DNA from: Thermoplasmatota archaeon
GTDB taxonomy: Bacteria > Pseudomonadota > Gammaproteobacteria > Burkholderiales > Thiobacillaceae
DNA: 17,891 nucleotides
Assembly: GCA_023475455.1 (NCBI GenBank)
Contig: JAMCVR010000240.1
Location: forward strand, 1-17,891
Direction of reading: 5' to 3'
Shown: positions 8,156-15,967 of the stretch, one piece after another
How positions within the stretch are numbered: position 1 is the first letter of the stretch
Layout of the letters: each line of letters opens with the position of its first letter
Notes under the pieces: model-generated
Database searches by the model: none
What the model was told of the DNA's origin: nothing
What the model saw: the letters and a program-made list of their open reading frames with translations, nothing else
Made by a program: the position numbers and the translations under genes

Positions 8156-8548
8156 ATGGCAACGAAACCCGCTACGCGCGTCCGTAAAAAAGTCAAGAAG
8201 AATGTCGCAGAAGGCATTGCGCACATCCATGCTTCGTTCAACAACACCATTGTGACGATCACCGACCGTCAGGGCAATGCCCTGTCGTGGGCAACCGCCG
8301 GCGGCGCGGGCTTCAAGGGCTCGCGCAAATCGACGCCGTTCGCGGCGCAGGTTGCGGCTGAAAACGCCGGCAAGATGGCGCAGGAATACGGCGTCAAGAA
8401 CCTGGAAGTGCGCATCAAGGGCCCCGGCCCGGGGCGCGATTCCACCGTGCGCGCGTTGAACGCGCTCGGCTTCAAGATCGTTGCGATCTCGGATGTCACG
8501 CCGATTCCGCACAACGGTTGCCGTCCCTCCAAAAAGCGTCGTATCTAA
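8156..8548 (+). CDS. rpsK: 30S ribosomal protein S11 (uS11)
   Basis: The product is 130 residues. It has the conserved stretch [20 protein letters not shown], then [20 protein letters not shown], the [13 protein letters not shown] block and the C-terminal [19 protein letters not shown]11 forms part of the 30S platform near the E-site mRNA. An AAAGG motif precedes the ATG nine bases after rpsM ends. The family match is complete. Confidence 0.98.
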   Translation: MATKPATRVRKKVKKNVAEGIAHIHASFNNTIVTITDRQGNALSWATAGGAGFKGSRKSTPFAAQVAAENAGKMAQEYGVKNLEVRIKGPGPGRDSTVRALNALGFKIVAISDVTPIPHNGCRPSKKRRI

Positions 8549-8563
8549 TTACCAGGGAAAATC

Positions 8564-9193
8564 ATGGCTCGTAATCTTGATCCCAAGTGCCGTCAATGCC
8601 GCCGCGAAGGCGAAAAGCTGTTCCTGAAGGGCGAGAAGTGCTTCACCGACAAATGCGCCATCGAGCGCCGCCCCTATGCGCCTGGCCAGCACGGCCAGAA
8701 GAGTGGCGCCCGCCTGTCCGGTTATGGCGTGCAGCTGCGTGAAAAACAGAAAATTCGCCGCATCTACGGCGTGCTGGAAGGCCAGTTCCGTCTGACCTAC
8801 AAAAGGGCGGACAGCCGCAAGGGCGTGACCGGCGAAAACCTGCTGTCGATGCTGGAGTCGCGCCTGGATTCGGTGTGCTACCGCATGGGCTTCGGCGCCT
8901 CGCGCACCGAGGCGCGTCAGGTGGTGCGTCACAACGGCATCACGGTGAACGGTCGCCGGGTCAATATCCCGTCGTATCAGGTGCGGGCCGGTGATGTGGT
9001 CGAGGTTGCCGACAAGGCGAAGGCTCATCTGCGCATCAAGGCCGCTGCAGAAGCGACTGCATCGCGTGGCTACCCCGAGTGGGTCGAAGTCGACGCCAAG
9101 GCGTTGAAGGGCACCTACAAGGCCGCGCCGCAACGTTCGGAATTGCCGTCGACCATCAACGAATCGCTGGTCGTCGAACTGTACTCCAAATAA
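8564..9193 (+). CDS. rpsD: 30S ribosomal protein S4 (uS4), four-cysteine form
   Basis: The 209-residue protein has Cys9, Cys12, Cys26 and Cys31 in the N-terminal segment, the zinc-knuckle (C+) form of S4. It then has [20 protein letters not shown], the S4 RNA-binding domain around residues 100-160 ([20 protein letters not shown]) and the closing [15 protein letters not shown]4 nucleates 30S assembly and acts at the mRNA entry helicase. In enterobacteria it also represses the alpha operon. An AGGGAAA site lies upstream. Confidence 0.98.
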   Translation: MARNLDPKCRQCRREGEKLFLKGEKCFTDKCAIERRPYAPGQHGQKSGARLSGYGVQLREKQKIRRIYGVLEGQFRLTYKRADSRKGVTGENLLSMLESRLDSVCYRMGFGASRTEARQVVRHNGITVNGRRVNIPSYQVRAGDVVEVADKAKAHLRIKAAAEATASRGYPEWVEVDAKALKGTYKAAPQRSELPSTINESLVVELYSK

Positions 9194-9249
9194 GCCGGCC
9201 CGGTCTTTTGCCCCGGTCTTAAGGGCTGGTATTCAAGGAAACGTACTCT

Positions 9250-10230
9250 ATGCAAAGCGCTACGGAATTTCTCAAGCCGCGTATTGTGGAGGTGGACCGC
9301 GCCTCCCCGCTGCATGCCAAGGTCATCATGGAGCCCTTCGAGCGTGGCTATGGCCACACGCTCGGCAATGCGCTGCGTCGCATCCTTCTGTCTTCCATGG
9401 TGGGTTACGCGCCGACCGAAGTCGCCATCAGCGGCGTCGTGCACGAGTACTCGACCATCGAGGGCGTGCAGGAAGACGTCGTCGATATTCTGCTGAACCT
9501 CAAGGGCATCGCCTTCAAGATGCACGGCAAGTCCGAAGCCATCCTGAAAGTGTCCAAGGCCGGCGAAGGCGTGGTGACTGCGGGTGACATCGAAATCGGC
9601 CACGATATCGAAGTGCTGAACCCGGACCACGTGATCGCCCACCTGACCAAGGGCGGCAAGCTCGACATGGAAATCAAGATCGAAGCCGGCCGCGGCTACC
9701 AGCCCGCCACCGCGCGCAAGGTCTCGGAAGAAACCCGTGCCGTCGGTTCGATCCTGGTCGACGCTTCGTTCAGCCCGGTCCGCCGCGTGGCCTACTCGGT
9801 CGAGAGCGCGCGCGTCGAGCAGCGCACCGACCTCGACCGCCTGGTGATCGACATCGAAACCAACGGCGTGGTCGAGCCGGAAGAAGCGGTGCGTACCGCC
9901 GCCCGCATCCTGGTGAACCAGCTTTCCGTGTTCGCCGATCTGGAAGGCACCCCGGCCGAGTCCGAGTCGCCGCGTTCGCCGCAGGTCGACCCCCTGCTGC
10001 TGCGTCCGGTCGACGATCTGGAGCTGACAGTTCGCTCGGCCAATTGCCTGAAAGCCGAGAACATCTACTTCATCGGCGACCTGATCCAGCGTTCCGAGAC
10101 CGAGCTGCTGCGCACGCCCAACCTGGGCCGCAAGTCGCTGAACGAAATCAAGGATGTGCTGGCTTCCAGGAGCCTGTCGCTCGGCATGAAGCTGGAAAAC
10201 TGGCCGCCCGCCGGTCTTGAGCGTCCCTGA
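9250..10230 (+). CDS. rpoA: DNA-directed RNA polymerase subunit alpha
   Basis: The 326-residue protein is full length. Residues 1-233 form the dimerising N-terminal domain (early motif [18 protein letters not shown]), a linker follows at about 234-247, and the C-terminal domain spans about 248-326. The DNA-contacting residues of the CTD are present: Arg262, Asn265 and Cys266 in VRSANC, and Asn291, Gly293, Lys295 and Ser296 in PNLGRKS. AAGGAA at 9235-9240 lies nine bases before the ATG. From base 9861, corresponding to residue 204, the gene lies inside a 774-bp direct duplication, so its last 120 residues occur a second time downstream, fused to a partial rplQ. Confidence 0.98.
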   Translation: MQSATEFLKPRIVEVDRASPLHAKVIMEPFERGYGHTLGNALRRILLSSMVGYAPTEVAISGVVHEYSTIEGVQEDVVDILLNLKGIAFKMHGKSEAILKVSKAGEGVVTAGDIEIGHDIEVLNPDHVIAHLTKGGKLDMEIKIEAGRGYQPATARKVSEETRAVGSILVDASFSPVRRVAYSVESARVEQRTDLDRLVIDIETNGVVEPEEAVRTAARILVNQLSVFADLEGTPAESESPRSPQVDPLLLRPVDDLELTVRSANCLKAENIYFIGDLIQRSETELLRTPNLGRKSLNEIKDVLASRSLSLGMKLENWPPAGLERP

Positions 10231-11408
10231 ACGAATTAAAAGTACCCTGTAACCCAATCAAACAATAAAGTGCGGGTCGCCGTGGCTGGCGGCCTGGCCC
10301 AAGAATACTGACTGAAAGGAATCGCCATGCGTCATCGTCAATCCAACCGCAAGCTCAACCGCACCACCAGCCATCGTCTGGCCATGTTCCGCAACATGAG
10401 CAACTCGCTGCTGAAGCACGAAGTCATCAAGACCACGCTGCCGAAAGCCAAGGAACTGCGCCGCTTCGTCGAGCCGCTGATCACCCTGGGCAAGGAGCCC
10501 AGCCTGGCGAACCATCGCCTGGCGTTCGACCGCCTGCGCGACCGCGACATGGTCGTCAAGCTGTTCGGCGAACTGGGCCCGCGCTACAAGACCCGTCCCG
10601 GCGGCTACCTGCGCATCCTCAAGTACGGCTTCCGCAACGGCGTGGTCGAGCCGGAAGAAGCGGTGCGTACCGCCGCCCGCATCCTGGTGAACCAGCTTTC
10701 CGTGTTCGCCGATCTGGAAGGCACCCCGGCCGAGTCCGAGTCGCCGCGTTCGCCGCAGGTCGACCCCCTGCTGCTGCGTCCGGTCGACGATCTGGAGCTG
10801 ACAGTTCGCTCGGCCAATTGCCTGAAAGCCGAGAACATCTACTTCATCGGCGACCTGATCCAGCGTTCCGAGACCGAGCTGCTGCGCACGCCCAACCTGG
10901 GCCGCAAGTCGCTGAACGAAATCAAGGATGTGCTGGCTTCCAGGAGCCTGTCGCTCGGCATGAAGCTGGAAAACTGGCCGCCCGCCGGTCTTGAGCGTCC
11001 CTGAACGAATTAAAAGTACCCTGTAACCCAATCAAACAATAAAGTGCGGGTCGCCGTGGCTGGCGGCCTGGCCCAAGAATACTGACTGAAAGGAATCGCC
11101 ATGCGTCATCGTCAATCCAACCGCAAGCTCAACCGCACCACCAGCCATCGTCTGGCCATGTTCCGCAACATGAGCAACTCGCTGCTGAAGCACGAAGTCA
11201 TCAAGACCACGCTGCCGAAAGCCAAGGAACTGCGCCGCTTCGTCGAGCCGCTGATCACCCTGGGCAAGGAGCCCAGCCTGGCGAACCATCGCCTGGCGTT
11301 CGACCGCCTGCGCGACCGCGACATGGTCGTCAAGCTGTTCGGCGAACTGGGCCCGCGCTACAAGACCCGTCCCGGCGGCTACCTGCGCATCCTCAAGTAC
11401 GGCTTCCG
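9861..11408 (+). repeat. 774-bp perfect tandem duplication spanning rpoA 3' end and rplQ 5' part
   Basis: Bases 9861-10634 appear again at 10635-11408. The unit contains the last 120 codons of rpoA, the 96-bp rpoA-rplQ gap and the first 103 or so codons of rplQ. The 8-mer CAACGGCG occurs at 9861-9868 in rpoA, at 10635-10642 at the junction and at 11409-11416 in rplQ, so the breakpoint falls in 8-bp microhomology. I saw no mismatches between copies. The unit is a multiple of three, so the junction reads in frame. Confidence 0.96.
10327..11004 (+). CDS. Chimeric ORF: L17 N-terminal part fused in frame to RNA polymerase alpha C-terminal domain
   Basis: The 225-residue ORF begins as L17 (residues 1-105, starting [20 protein letters not shown] and reaching LKYGFRNG) and switches at residue 106 to RpoA from Val207 to its natural end. 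The fusion therefore holds most of the L17 fold, the last helix of the alpha N-terminal domain, the linker and a complete alpha-CTD (about 147-225) with its DNA-contact residues. It keeps the rplQ ribosome binding site (AAAGGAA). It is what a tandem duplication with ends inside rpoA and rplQ must create, so no selected function need be assumed. If real, it would be translated. If the duplication is an assembly error, this gene does not exist. Confidence 0.6.
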   Translation: MRHRQSNRKLNRTTSHRLAMFRNMSNSLLKHEVIKTTLPKAKELRRFVEPLITLGKEPSLANHRLAFDRLRDRDMVVKLFGELGPRYKTRPGGYLRILKYGFRNGVVEPEEAVRTAARILVNQLSVFADLEGTPAESESPRSPQVDPLLLRPVDDLELTVRSANCLKAENIYFIGDLIQRSETELLRTPNLGRKSLNEIKDVLASRSLSLGMKLENWPPAGLERP

Positions 11409-11490
11409 CAACGGCGACAACGCGCCGATGGCGCTGGTCGAACTGGTCGATCGTCCCGAGACCGGCGTCGAGCCGGTCGAGGCCGAGTAA
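11101..11490 (+). CDS. rplQ: 50S ribosomal protein L17 (bL17)
   Basis: The intact L17 is 129 residues: [37 protein letters not shown], then [20 protein letters not shown] and the acidic tail [11 protein letters not shown]17 is a bacterial-specific 50S protein near the tunnel exit, needed early in assembly. An AAAGGAA site lies seven bases before the ATG. The first 103 codons are duplicated upstream in the chimera at 10327, but only this copy has the native C terminus. It is the last gene of the alpha operon and is followed by a strong terminator. Confidence 0.97.
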   Translation: MRHRQSNRKLNRTTSHRLAMFRNMSNSLLKHEVIKTTLPKAKELRRFVEPLITLGKEPSLANHRLAFDRLRDRDMVVKLFGELGPRYKTRPGGYLRILKYGFRNGDNAPMALVELVDRPETGVEPVEAE

Positions 11491-11511
11491 GTCGACTTAA
11501 GATCGCGAGAC

Positions 11512-11550
11512 ATGAAAAAAGCCGGGTTGGTTGATCCCGGCTTTTTTCAT
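11512..11550. terminator. Strong symmetrical intrinsic terminator after rplQ
   Basis: ATGAAAAAAGCCGGG at 11512-11526 is the exact reverse complement of CCCGGCTTTTTTCAT at 11536-11550 around a nine-base loop. The GC core stem (GCCGGG/CCCGGC) is followed by six T on the + strand and preceded by six A, so it can terminate transcription from either side. It closes the ribosomal-protein cluster 21 bases after rplQ. Confidence 0.93.
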
Positions 11551-11657
11551 GCCTGTGTGACAGGGAAGGCGCAGGCTCACCGCTCGCCCTTGCCGTTGGC
11601 CGATCTTGTCAGGCATAGTCGTTCTTCCCTAAGCTCACTACCTGGAAAAAGCAGTTC

Positions 11658-11776
11658 ACCACAGAGACACGGAGTCGATTCGACGCGAGAAGATCGACGG
11701 AATGGCGCCACCCCGTGGGTGAAGCGGCTGGCAGATGCAAGCGCTTGTTTTCGCTGGGTCTCCCCGCCTCTGTGGT
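11658..11776. repeat. Intergenic inverted-repeat element (copy in unit 1)
   Basis: ACCACAGAG at 11658-11666 is the reverse complement of CTCTGTGGT at 11768-11776, bounding about 119 bp without a convincing gene. Elements with 'caccacagag...ctctgtggtg' ends are common non-coding repeats in proteobacterial genomes (from memory, not searched). The same element recurs 1402 bp later as part of the larger duplication. The span 11551-11657 before it shows nothing clear beyond the duplication breakpoint. Confidence 0.6.
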
Positions 11777-11816
11777 TCAAGAATTGCTGAATTCAGGTTC
11801 GAACCAGGAAAGCACC

Positions 11817-12545
11817 GTGATCGTTCTCTTCACCGATTTCGGCGTGCGCGATCCCTATGTGGGGCAGGTCAAGGCGCGCCTCGCCGAACATGCGCCCGCG
11901 CAGCAGGTGGTGGATCTGCTGCACGAGGTGCCCGACTTCAATCCGCATGCGGGCGCGCATTTGCTGGCTGCGTTCGCGCCCGTCTTTCCGCCCGGCAGCG
12001 TGTTTCTGGCGGTGGTCGATCCCGGCGTCGGCACGCCGCGCGACGCCGTGGTGGCGATGGCCGCCGGCCGCTGGTTTGTCGGGCCGGACAACGGGTTGCT
12101 GTCGGTCGTTGCCGCGCGCCATGCCGACACCCGGCTGTGGCGCATCATCTGGCAGCCCGAGGGCCTGTCGGCCACCTTTCACGGGCGCGACCTGTTTGCG
12201 CCGATCGCCGCCGACATCGCGCGCGGCGAGTTTCCCGCCGACAAGCTGAGCCCGATGGACAAGCTGAATGTCGAGTTCGACGCCGGCGACCTGGCGCGGG
12301 TGATTTACATCGACCATTACGGCAACGCCTGGACCGGCGTGCGCGGGGTGCCGCAGAATGCGCGCGTCACGTCAGCGGGAAAGCTGTTCAAGCATGGCGA
12401 AAGCTTCGGCTTCGTCGGCAAGGGCGAGGGCTTCTGGTTCATCAACAGCGTCGGCTTGCTGGAACTTGCGGTCAACCGGGGCAGCGCTGCGGCCACGTAT
12501 GGCCTGAAAGTGGGCGATGCGGTGCAGGTGCAGCGGCTTAATTAG
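11817..12545 (+). CDS. SAM hydrolase / SAM hydroxide adenosyltransferase (DUF62 family), copy 1
   Basis: The 242-residue protein starts (GTG) MIVLFTDFGVRDPYVGQVK. This is the S-adenosyl-L-methionine hydroxide adenosyltransferase family, relatives of fluorinase and chlorinase that split SAM to adenosine and methionine using an activated water. The family's Asp-Arg-His set is visible as Asp68 and Arg75 in VDPGVGTPRD and His122 in TFHGRD. The C-terminal domain contains YIDHYGNAWTGV. GTG 11817 was chosen because AGGAA at 11806-11810 is well spaced. The frame runs on upstream to 11715 but through a non-coding repeat. The physiological role of this family in bacteria is poorly known. Confidence 0.92.
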   Translation: MIVLFTDFGVRDPYVGQVKARLAEHAPAQQVVDLLHEVPDFNPHAGAHLLAAFAPVFPPGSVFLAVVDPGVGTPRDAVVAMAAGRWFVGPDNGLLSVVAARHADTRLWRIIWQPEGLSATFHGRDLFAPIAADIARGEFPADKLSPMDKLNVEFDAGDLARVIYIDHYGNAWTGVRGVPQNARVTSAGKLFKHGESFGFVGKGEGFWFINSVGLLELAVNRGSAAATYGLKVGDAVQVQRLN

Positions 12546-12557
12546 TCTGCATTCCTC

Positions 12558-12690
12558 ACCACAGAGGCACTAAGAACATCGAAAAAAATACGTCATACGC
12601 TTTTCCAGATTCATCCGTTGAGTGTAAGCGGTTTTGGCTACAACGCCTTGTTTTTACCCCGTGTCCCAAGGGATGCCGTCCCTGCGGGAC
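12558..12690. other. Convergent intergenic region with half repeat and nested hairpin
   Basis: Between the DUF62 stop and the glycerate kinase stop lies non-coding DNA. A lone ACCACAGAG end occurs at 12558-12566. A nested stem follows: GTCCC 12663-12667 with GGGAC 12686-12690 outside, and AGGGA 12669-12673 with TCCCT 12679-12683 inside. It could act as a terminator for convergent genes, but no T run follows. The identical region recurs at 13960-14092. Confidence 0.45.
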
Positions 12691-12731
12691 CTGTCTTGTG
12701 GTTCCAACTTCGGTTTTCAGGATTAACGCGC

Positions 12732-12990
12732 TCAATCCAGGCCGATCAGCAGTGCCCGGTAATCGTTGACGTTGGTGCGGGTGGGGCCGCTGACGACGAG
12801 GTCGCCCAGGGCGGAAAAAAATCCGTGACTGTCGTGCCCGGACAGGAACGCAGCCGCGTCGAGGCCGTGCTCACGCGCGCGAAGCAGCGTGTCCGGGCCG
12901 ATCACGGCGCCTGCATTGTCCTCGCTGCCGTCGATGCCGTCGGTGTCGCAGGCGATCGCCCACGCAGGCGTGTCCGCCAGTTCAAGCGCC
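12732..12990 (-). pseudogene. Glycerate 2-kinase C-terminal fragment (product of the duplication)
   Basis: This is a copy of the last 85 or so codons of the glycerate kinase gene, from ALELADTPAWAIACDTDG to the stop, ending RTNVNDYRALLIGLD. It is cut at the duplication junction near 12987, beyond which the sequence is the start of the second repeat unit (non-coding). It has no start codon or binding site and lacks the N-terminal domain and most of the MOFRL domain, so it should be inactive. Confidence 0.9.
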
Positions 12991-13059
12991 CTTGCCGTTG
13001 GCCGATCTTGTCAGGCATAGTCGTTCTTCCCTAAGCTCACTACCTGGAAAAAGCAGTTC

Positions 13060-13178
13060 ACCACAGAGACACGGAGTCGATTCGACGCGAGAAGATCGAC
13101 GGAATGGCGCCACCCCGTGGGTGAAGCGGCTGGCAGATGCAAGCGCTTGTTTTCGCTGGGTCTCCCCGCCTCTGTGGT
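13060..13178. repeat. Intergenic inverted-repeat element (copy in unit 2)
   Basis: This is the second occurrence, exactly 1402 bp downstream, of the element bounded by ACCACAGAG and CTCTGTGGT. It lies upstream of the second DUF62 copy. It is carried by the larger duplication, not by independent transposition. Confidence 0.6.
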
Positions 13179-13218
13179 TCAAGAATTGCTGAATTCAGGT
13201 TCGAACCAGGAAAGCACC

Positions 13219-13947
13219 GTGATCGTTCTCTTCACCGATTTCGGCGTGCGCGATCCCTATGTGGGGCAGGTCAAGGCGCGCCTCGCCGAACATGCGCCCG
13301 CGCAGCAGGTGGTGGATCTGCTGCACGAGGTGCCCGACTTCAATCCGCATGCGGGCGCGCATTTGCTGGCTGCGTTCGCGCCCGTCTTTCCGCCCGGCAG
13401 CGTGTTTCTGGCGGTGGTCGATCCCGGCGTCGGCACGCCGCGCGACGCCGTGGTGGCGATGGCCGCCGGCCGCTGGTTTGTCGGGCCGGACAACGGGTTG
13501 CTGTCGGTCGTTGCCGCGCGCCATGCCGACACCCGGCTGTGGCGCATCATCTGGCAGCCCGAGGGCCTGTCGGCCACCTTTCACGGGCGCGACCTGTTTG
13601 CGCCGATCGCCGCCGACATCGCGCGCGGCGAGTTTCCCGCCGACAAGCTGAGCCCGATGGACAAGCTGAATGTCGAGTTCGACGCCGGCGACCTGGCGCG
13701 GGTGATTTACATCGACCATTACGGCAACGCCTGGACCGGCGTGCGCGGGGTGCCGCAGAATGCGCGCGTCACGTCAGCGGGAAAGCTGTTCAAGCATGGC
13801 GAAAGCTTCGGCTTCGTCGGCAAGGGCGAGGGCTTCTGGTTCATCAACAGCGTCGGCTTGCTGGAACTTGCGGTCAACCGGGGCAGCGCTGCGGCCACGT
13901 ATGGCCTGAAAGTGGGCGATGCGGTGCAGGTGCAGCGGCTTAATTAG
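13219..13947 (+). CDS. SAM hydrolase / SAM hydroxide adenosyltransferase (DUF62 family), copy 2
   Basis: This is a complete second copy with identical protein sequence, including Asp68, Arg75 and His122, the same GTG start and the same AGGAA binding site. The upstream 200 or so bases are also duplicated, so any promoter between the breakpoint at 11585 and the gene would be present for both. In this copy the downstream convergent neighbour is the long glycerate kinase gene, the ancestral arrangement. If the duplication is real, gene dosage would double. If not, only one gene exists. Confidence 0.85.
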   Translation: MIVLFTDFGVRDPYVGQVKARLAEHAPAQQVVDLLHEVPDFNPHAGAHLLAAFAPVFPPGSVFLAVVDPGVGTPRDAVVAMAAGRWFVGPDNGLLSVVAARHADTRLWRIIWQPEGLSATFHGRDLFAPIAADIARGEFPADKLSPMDKLNVEFDAGDLARVIYIDHYGNAWTGVRGVPQNARVTSAGKLFKHGESFGFVGKGEGFWFINSVGLLELAVNRGSAAATYGLKVGDAVQVQRLN

Positions 13948-14133
13948 TCTGCATTCCTCACCACAGAGGCACTAAGAACATCGAAAAAAATACGTCATAC
14001 GCTTTTCCAGATTCATCCGTTGAGTGTAAGCGGTTTTGGCTACAACGCCTTGTTTTTACCCCGTGTCCCAAGGGATGCCGTCCCTGCGGGACCTGTCTTG
14101 TGGTTCCAACTTCGGTTTTCAGGATTAACGCGC

Positions 14134-15406
14134 TCAATCCAGGCCGATCAGCAGTGCCCGGTAATCGTTGACGTTGGTGCGGGTGGGGCCGCTGACGACG
14201 AGGTCGCCCAGGGCGGAAAAAAATCCGTGACTGTCGTGCCCGGACAGGAACGCAGCCGCGTCGAGGCCGTGCTCACGCGCGCGAAGCAGCGTGTCCGGGC
14301 CGATCACGGCGCCTGCATTGTCCTCGCTGCCGTCGATGCCGTCGGTGTCGCAGGCGATCGCCCACGCAGGCGTGTCCGCCAGTTCAAGCGCCAGCGCCAG
14401 CAGAAATTCCGTGTTGCGGCCGCCGCGCCCGTGTTGGGGGCGCAGGGTGACGGTGGTCTCGCCGCCTGAAATCAGCGCGATGGGGTGGGACTTCACGGCG
14501 CGCGTCAGCGCGGCATGCCGTTTCGCCACAGCCTGCGCATCCCCGCTGACACAGTCGGAGAGCACCACGGCGGGAATGCCGCGTCTTTCGAAGAAACCGC
14601 ACGCGGCTTGCAGACTGCGGTATGCGCTGGCGATCACACGGTTTTCCATACGGTCGAAACAGGGGTCGCCGGGTTTGGGCGTGTCGTTCAATGCTCCGGC
14701 AGTACAGGCTTCGAGGTGGTGCCGGACGCCAGCGGGCAACGCGATGCGGAAGCGCTGCAGCCGTTCGAGCGCATCGGCGCAGGTGGTGGGATCGGGCGCG
14801 CAGGGGCCGGAGGCGATATGGGTCGGATCGTCGCCGACAACGTCGGAAATGACCAGTGCCAGCCCCTGCGCCCCTGATATGCCTAGCGCCGCCTGCGCCA
14901 GGCGTCCGCCCGACAGGCGGGTGAGGTGCTTGCGCACGGTGTTGATGTCGTGGATGGCCGCGCCGGCATTCAGCAGCGCCTTGGTCACCCGGCGCAATTC
15001 CTTCAGGCTCACCCCTTCGACCGGCGCAGCGAGCAGGCTGGAACCGCCACCCGAAATCAGCGCCAGCAGCAGATCGTCCGGCCTCAGTTGCCCGGCGCAT
15101 TTCCAGCATGCGCAAAGCGGCCTCTTCGCCGCGCCCGTCGGGCAGCGGATGGCTGGCCTCGACGACCTCGATGCGGCGCGTGGGCAGGCCGTGCCGGTAG
15201 CGGGTGACCACCAGCCCGGACAAGGGCGCAGCGGCCGGCCAGTGGGCTTCGACCGCTGCGGCCATGCTGGCGGCGGCCTTGCCGCCGCCGACCACCAGCG
15301 TGCGGCCGCGCGGCGGCGCGGGCAGATGCGGCGGCAGGATGCGCGCAGGGTCGGCGGCGGCCACCGCGACACGGAAGGATTCCAGCAGCAGATCGCGTGG
15401 GCTCAC
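14134..15406 (-). pseudogene. Glycerate 2-kinase (GckA/TtuD type, MOFRL domain), apparent one-base frameshift
   Basis: Two overlapping frames together give a full glycerate 2-kinase, the enzyme that phosphorylates D-glycerate to 2-phosphoglycerate with ATP. The first frame, from GTG at 15406, reads MSPRDLLLESFRVAVAAADP, then TLVVGGGKAAASMA and EVVEASHPLPDGRG to about MLEM. The second continues AGQLRPDDLLLALISGGGSS, then INTVRKHLTRLSGGRLA and the C-terminal MOFRL domain, ending YRALLIGLD. The switch is at about 15092-15100. The span of 1273 bases is one more than a multiple of three, so dropping one base would restore a 423-residue protein. A sequencing error is as likely as a true mutation. 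Confidence 0.85.
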
Positions 15407-15422
15407 CCCGGCAGTTCTCGGT

Positions 15423-15852
15423 TCAGTCGCCGGTCGGGCGGCGCAGCCTGGCGCGCAAGCCCGGCCCGATCTGCATCGCCAGCCGGAACCGGGTCGGCAT
15501 GGTGAACAGCGTGGTGGCCACCAGCAGCCCCCACACCAGACTTGCCGCCACGGGGCCCCGGATCAGCGACTTGCCGCCCGGCCCGATGGCCAGCAATCTG
15601 CGCGTCGGCGCAATCGAGTTGCGCGACCGCCGCGCCATTGGCAATGCGCCGGCCCGGTTCCGCCGGGATGCTGGCGATTGGGGCGGACAATCCGGCGGCG
15701 AGTTTGGCAAGGTTGAGCGATACCACCTGCGCCGATGCCTCGCGCACCGGATGGATGGACCGTTCTGACGGCGGCCGGCTCTTGACGGGAACCGGCGGCG
15801 CGGCCATGGCGGGCATGCACAAGAGGGCGAACAGGCGGATGGCGAGGCGCAT
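15423..15852 (-). pseudogene. Small secreted/membrane protein of unknown function, apparent frameshift
   Basis: I do not recognise this gene. The first frame begins MRLAIRLFALLCMPAMAAPP, a plausible signal peptide, and runs through SAQVVSLNLAKLAAGLSAPI. From about 15610 a different frame looks coding instead: LLAIGPGGKSLIRGPVAASL followed by a hydrophobic segment (VWGLLVATTLFTM) and a basic tail ending RRPTGD. Joining the two gives about 142 residues, with a signal or anchor at the start and one membrane segment near the end. The span of 430 bases is one over a multiple of three. Without the shift the first frame runs to 15403 and overlaps the kinase GTG. It lies just upstream of the kinase on the same strand, so the two may be co-transcribed. 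Confidence 0.55.
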
Positions 15853-15920
15853 GGCGGAGGCAGGAAAGGGGGCTGGCTGAATTGTAGCGGCTGGCGTTTC
15901 GAGCCGGTTGCGTCAAACAA

Positions 15921-15946
15921 AAACGGCCAGGAGACCCCGGCCGTTT
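15921..15946 (-). terminator. Intrinsic terminator for the Ala-rich lipoprotein gene
   Basis: AAACGGCC at 15921-15928 pairs with GGCCGTTT at 15939-15946 around a ten-base loop. Read on the - strand the stem is followed by a T-rich tail (TTTTTGTTT), about 20 bases after the lipoprotein stop. The stem is symmetric but the tail favours the - strand. Confidence 0.85.
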
Positions 15947-15967
15947 GCGCTGCCTGTCGCGGAATGG

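Larger units (their letters stand above)
11585..14388. repeat. 1402-bp perfect tandem duplication carrying the DUF62 gene and the 3' end of the glycerate kinase gene
   Basis: Bases 11585-12986 recur at 12987-14388. The unit holds an intergenic repeat element, the whole DUF62 gene and the last 85 or so codons of the convergent glycerate kinase gene. CGCC is shared at 11585-11588, 12987-12990 and 14389-14392, a 4-bp microhomology at the breakpoint. The encoded proteins in both copies are identical and I saw no nucleotide differences in the stretches compared. Confidence 0.95.

Noticed and set aside
9199..9220. Direct repeat CCCGGTCTT in the rpsD-rpoA gap
   Set aside because: The nine-base copies with a four-base gap have no clear operator or promoter context, so function cannot be supported.
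10258..11289. Repeated - strand ORFs in the duplicated rpoA/rplQ segment
   Set aside because: They are identical antisense shadows created by duplicating the same DNA, not independent genes.
11488..11499. 12-bp perfect palindrome TAAGTCGACTTA over the rplQ stop codon
   Set aside because: It is short, with a loopless stem, and can arise by chance. The real terminator begins 13 bases later.
11512..11790. Small + strand ORF starting MKKAGLVDPG
   Set aside because: Its start lies inside the perfect terminator hairpin and it runs through a non-coding repeat. There is no ribosome binding site.
11585..14388. Possible composite transposon around the DUF62 gene
   Set aside because: There is no transposase, the copies are in direct tandem without spacer, and the breakpoints show only CGCC microhomology, so tandem duplication or artefact fits better.
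14291..15505. A 404-codon + strand ORF over the glycerate kinase gene
   Set aside because: It is antisense to clear glycerate kinase motifs and its composition (Ser, Arg, Ala, Pro) is that of a shadow frame.
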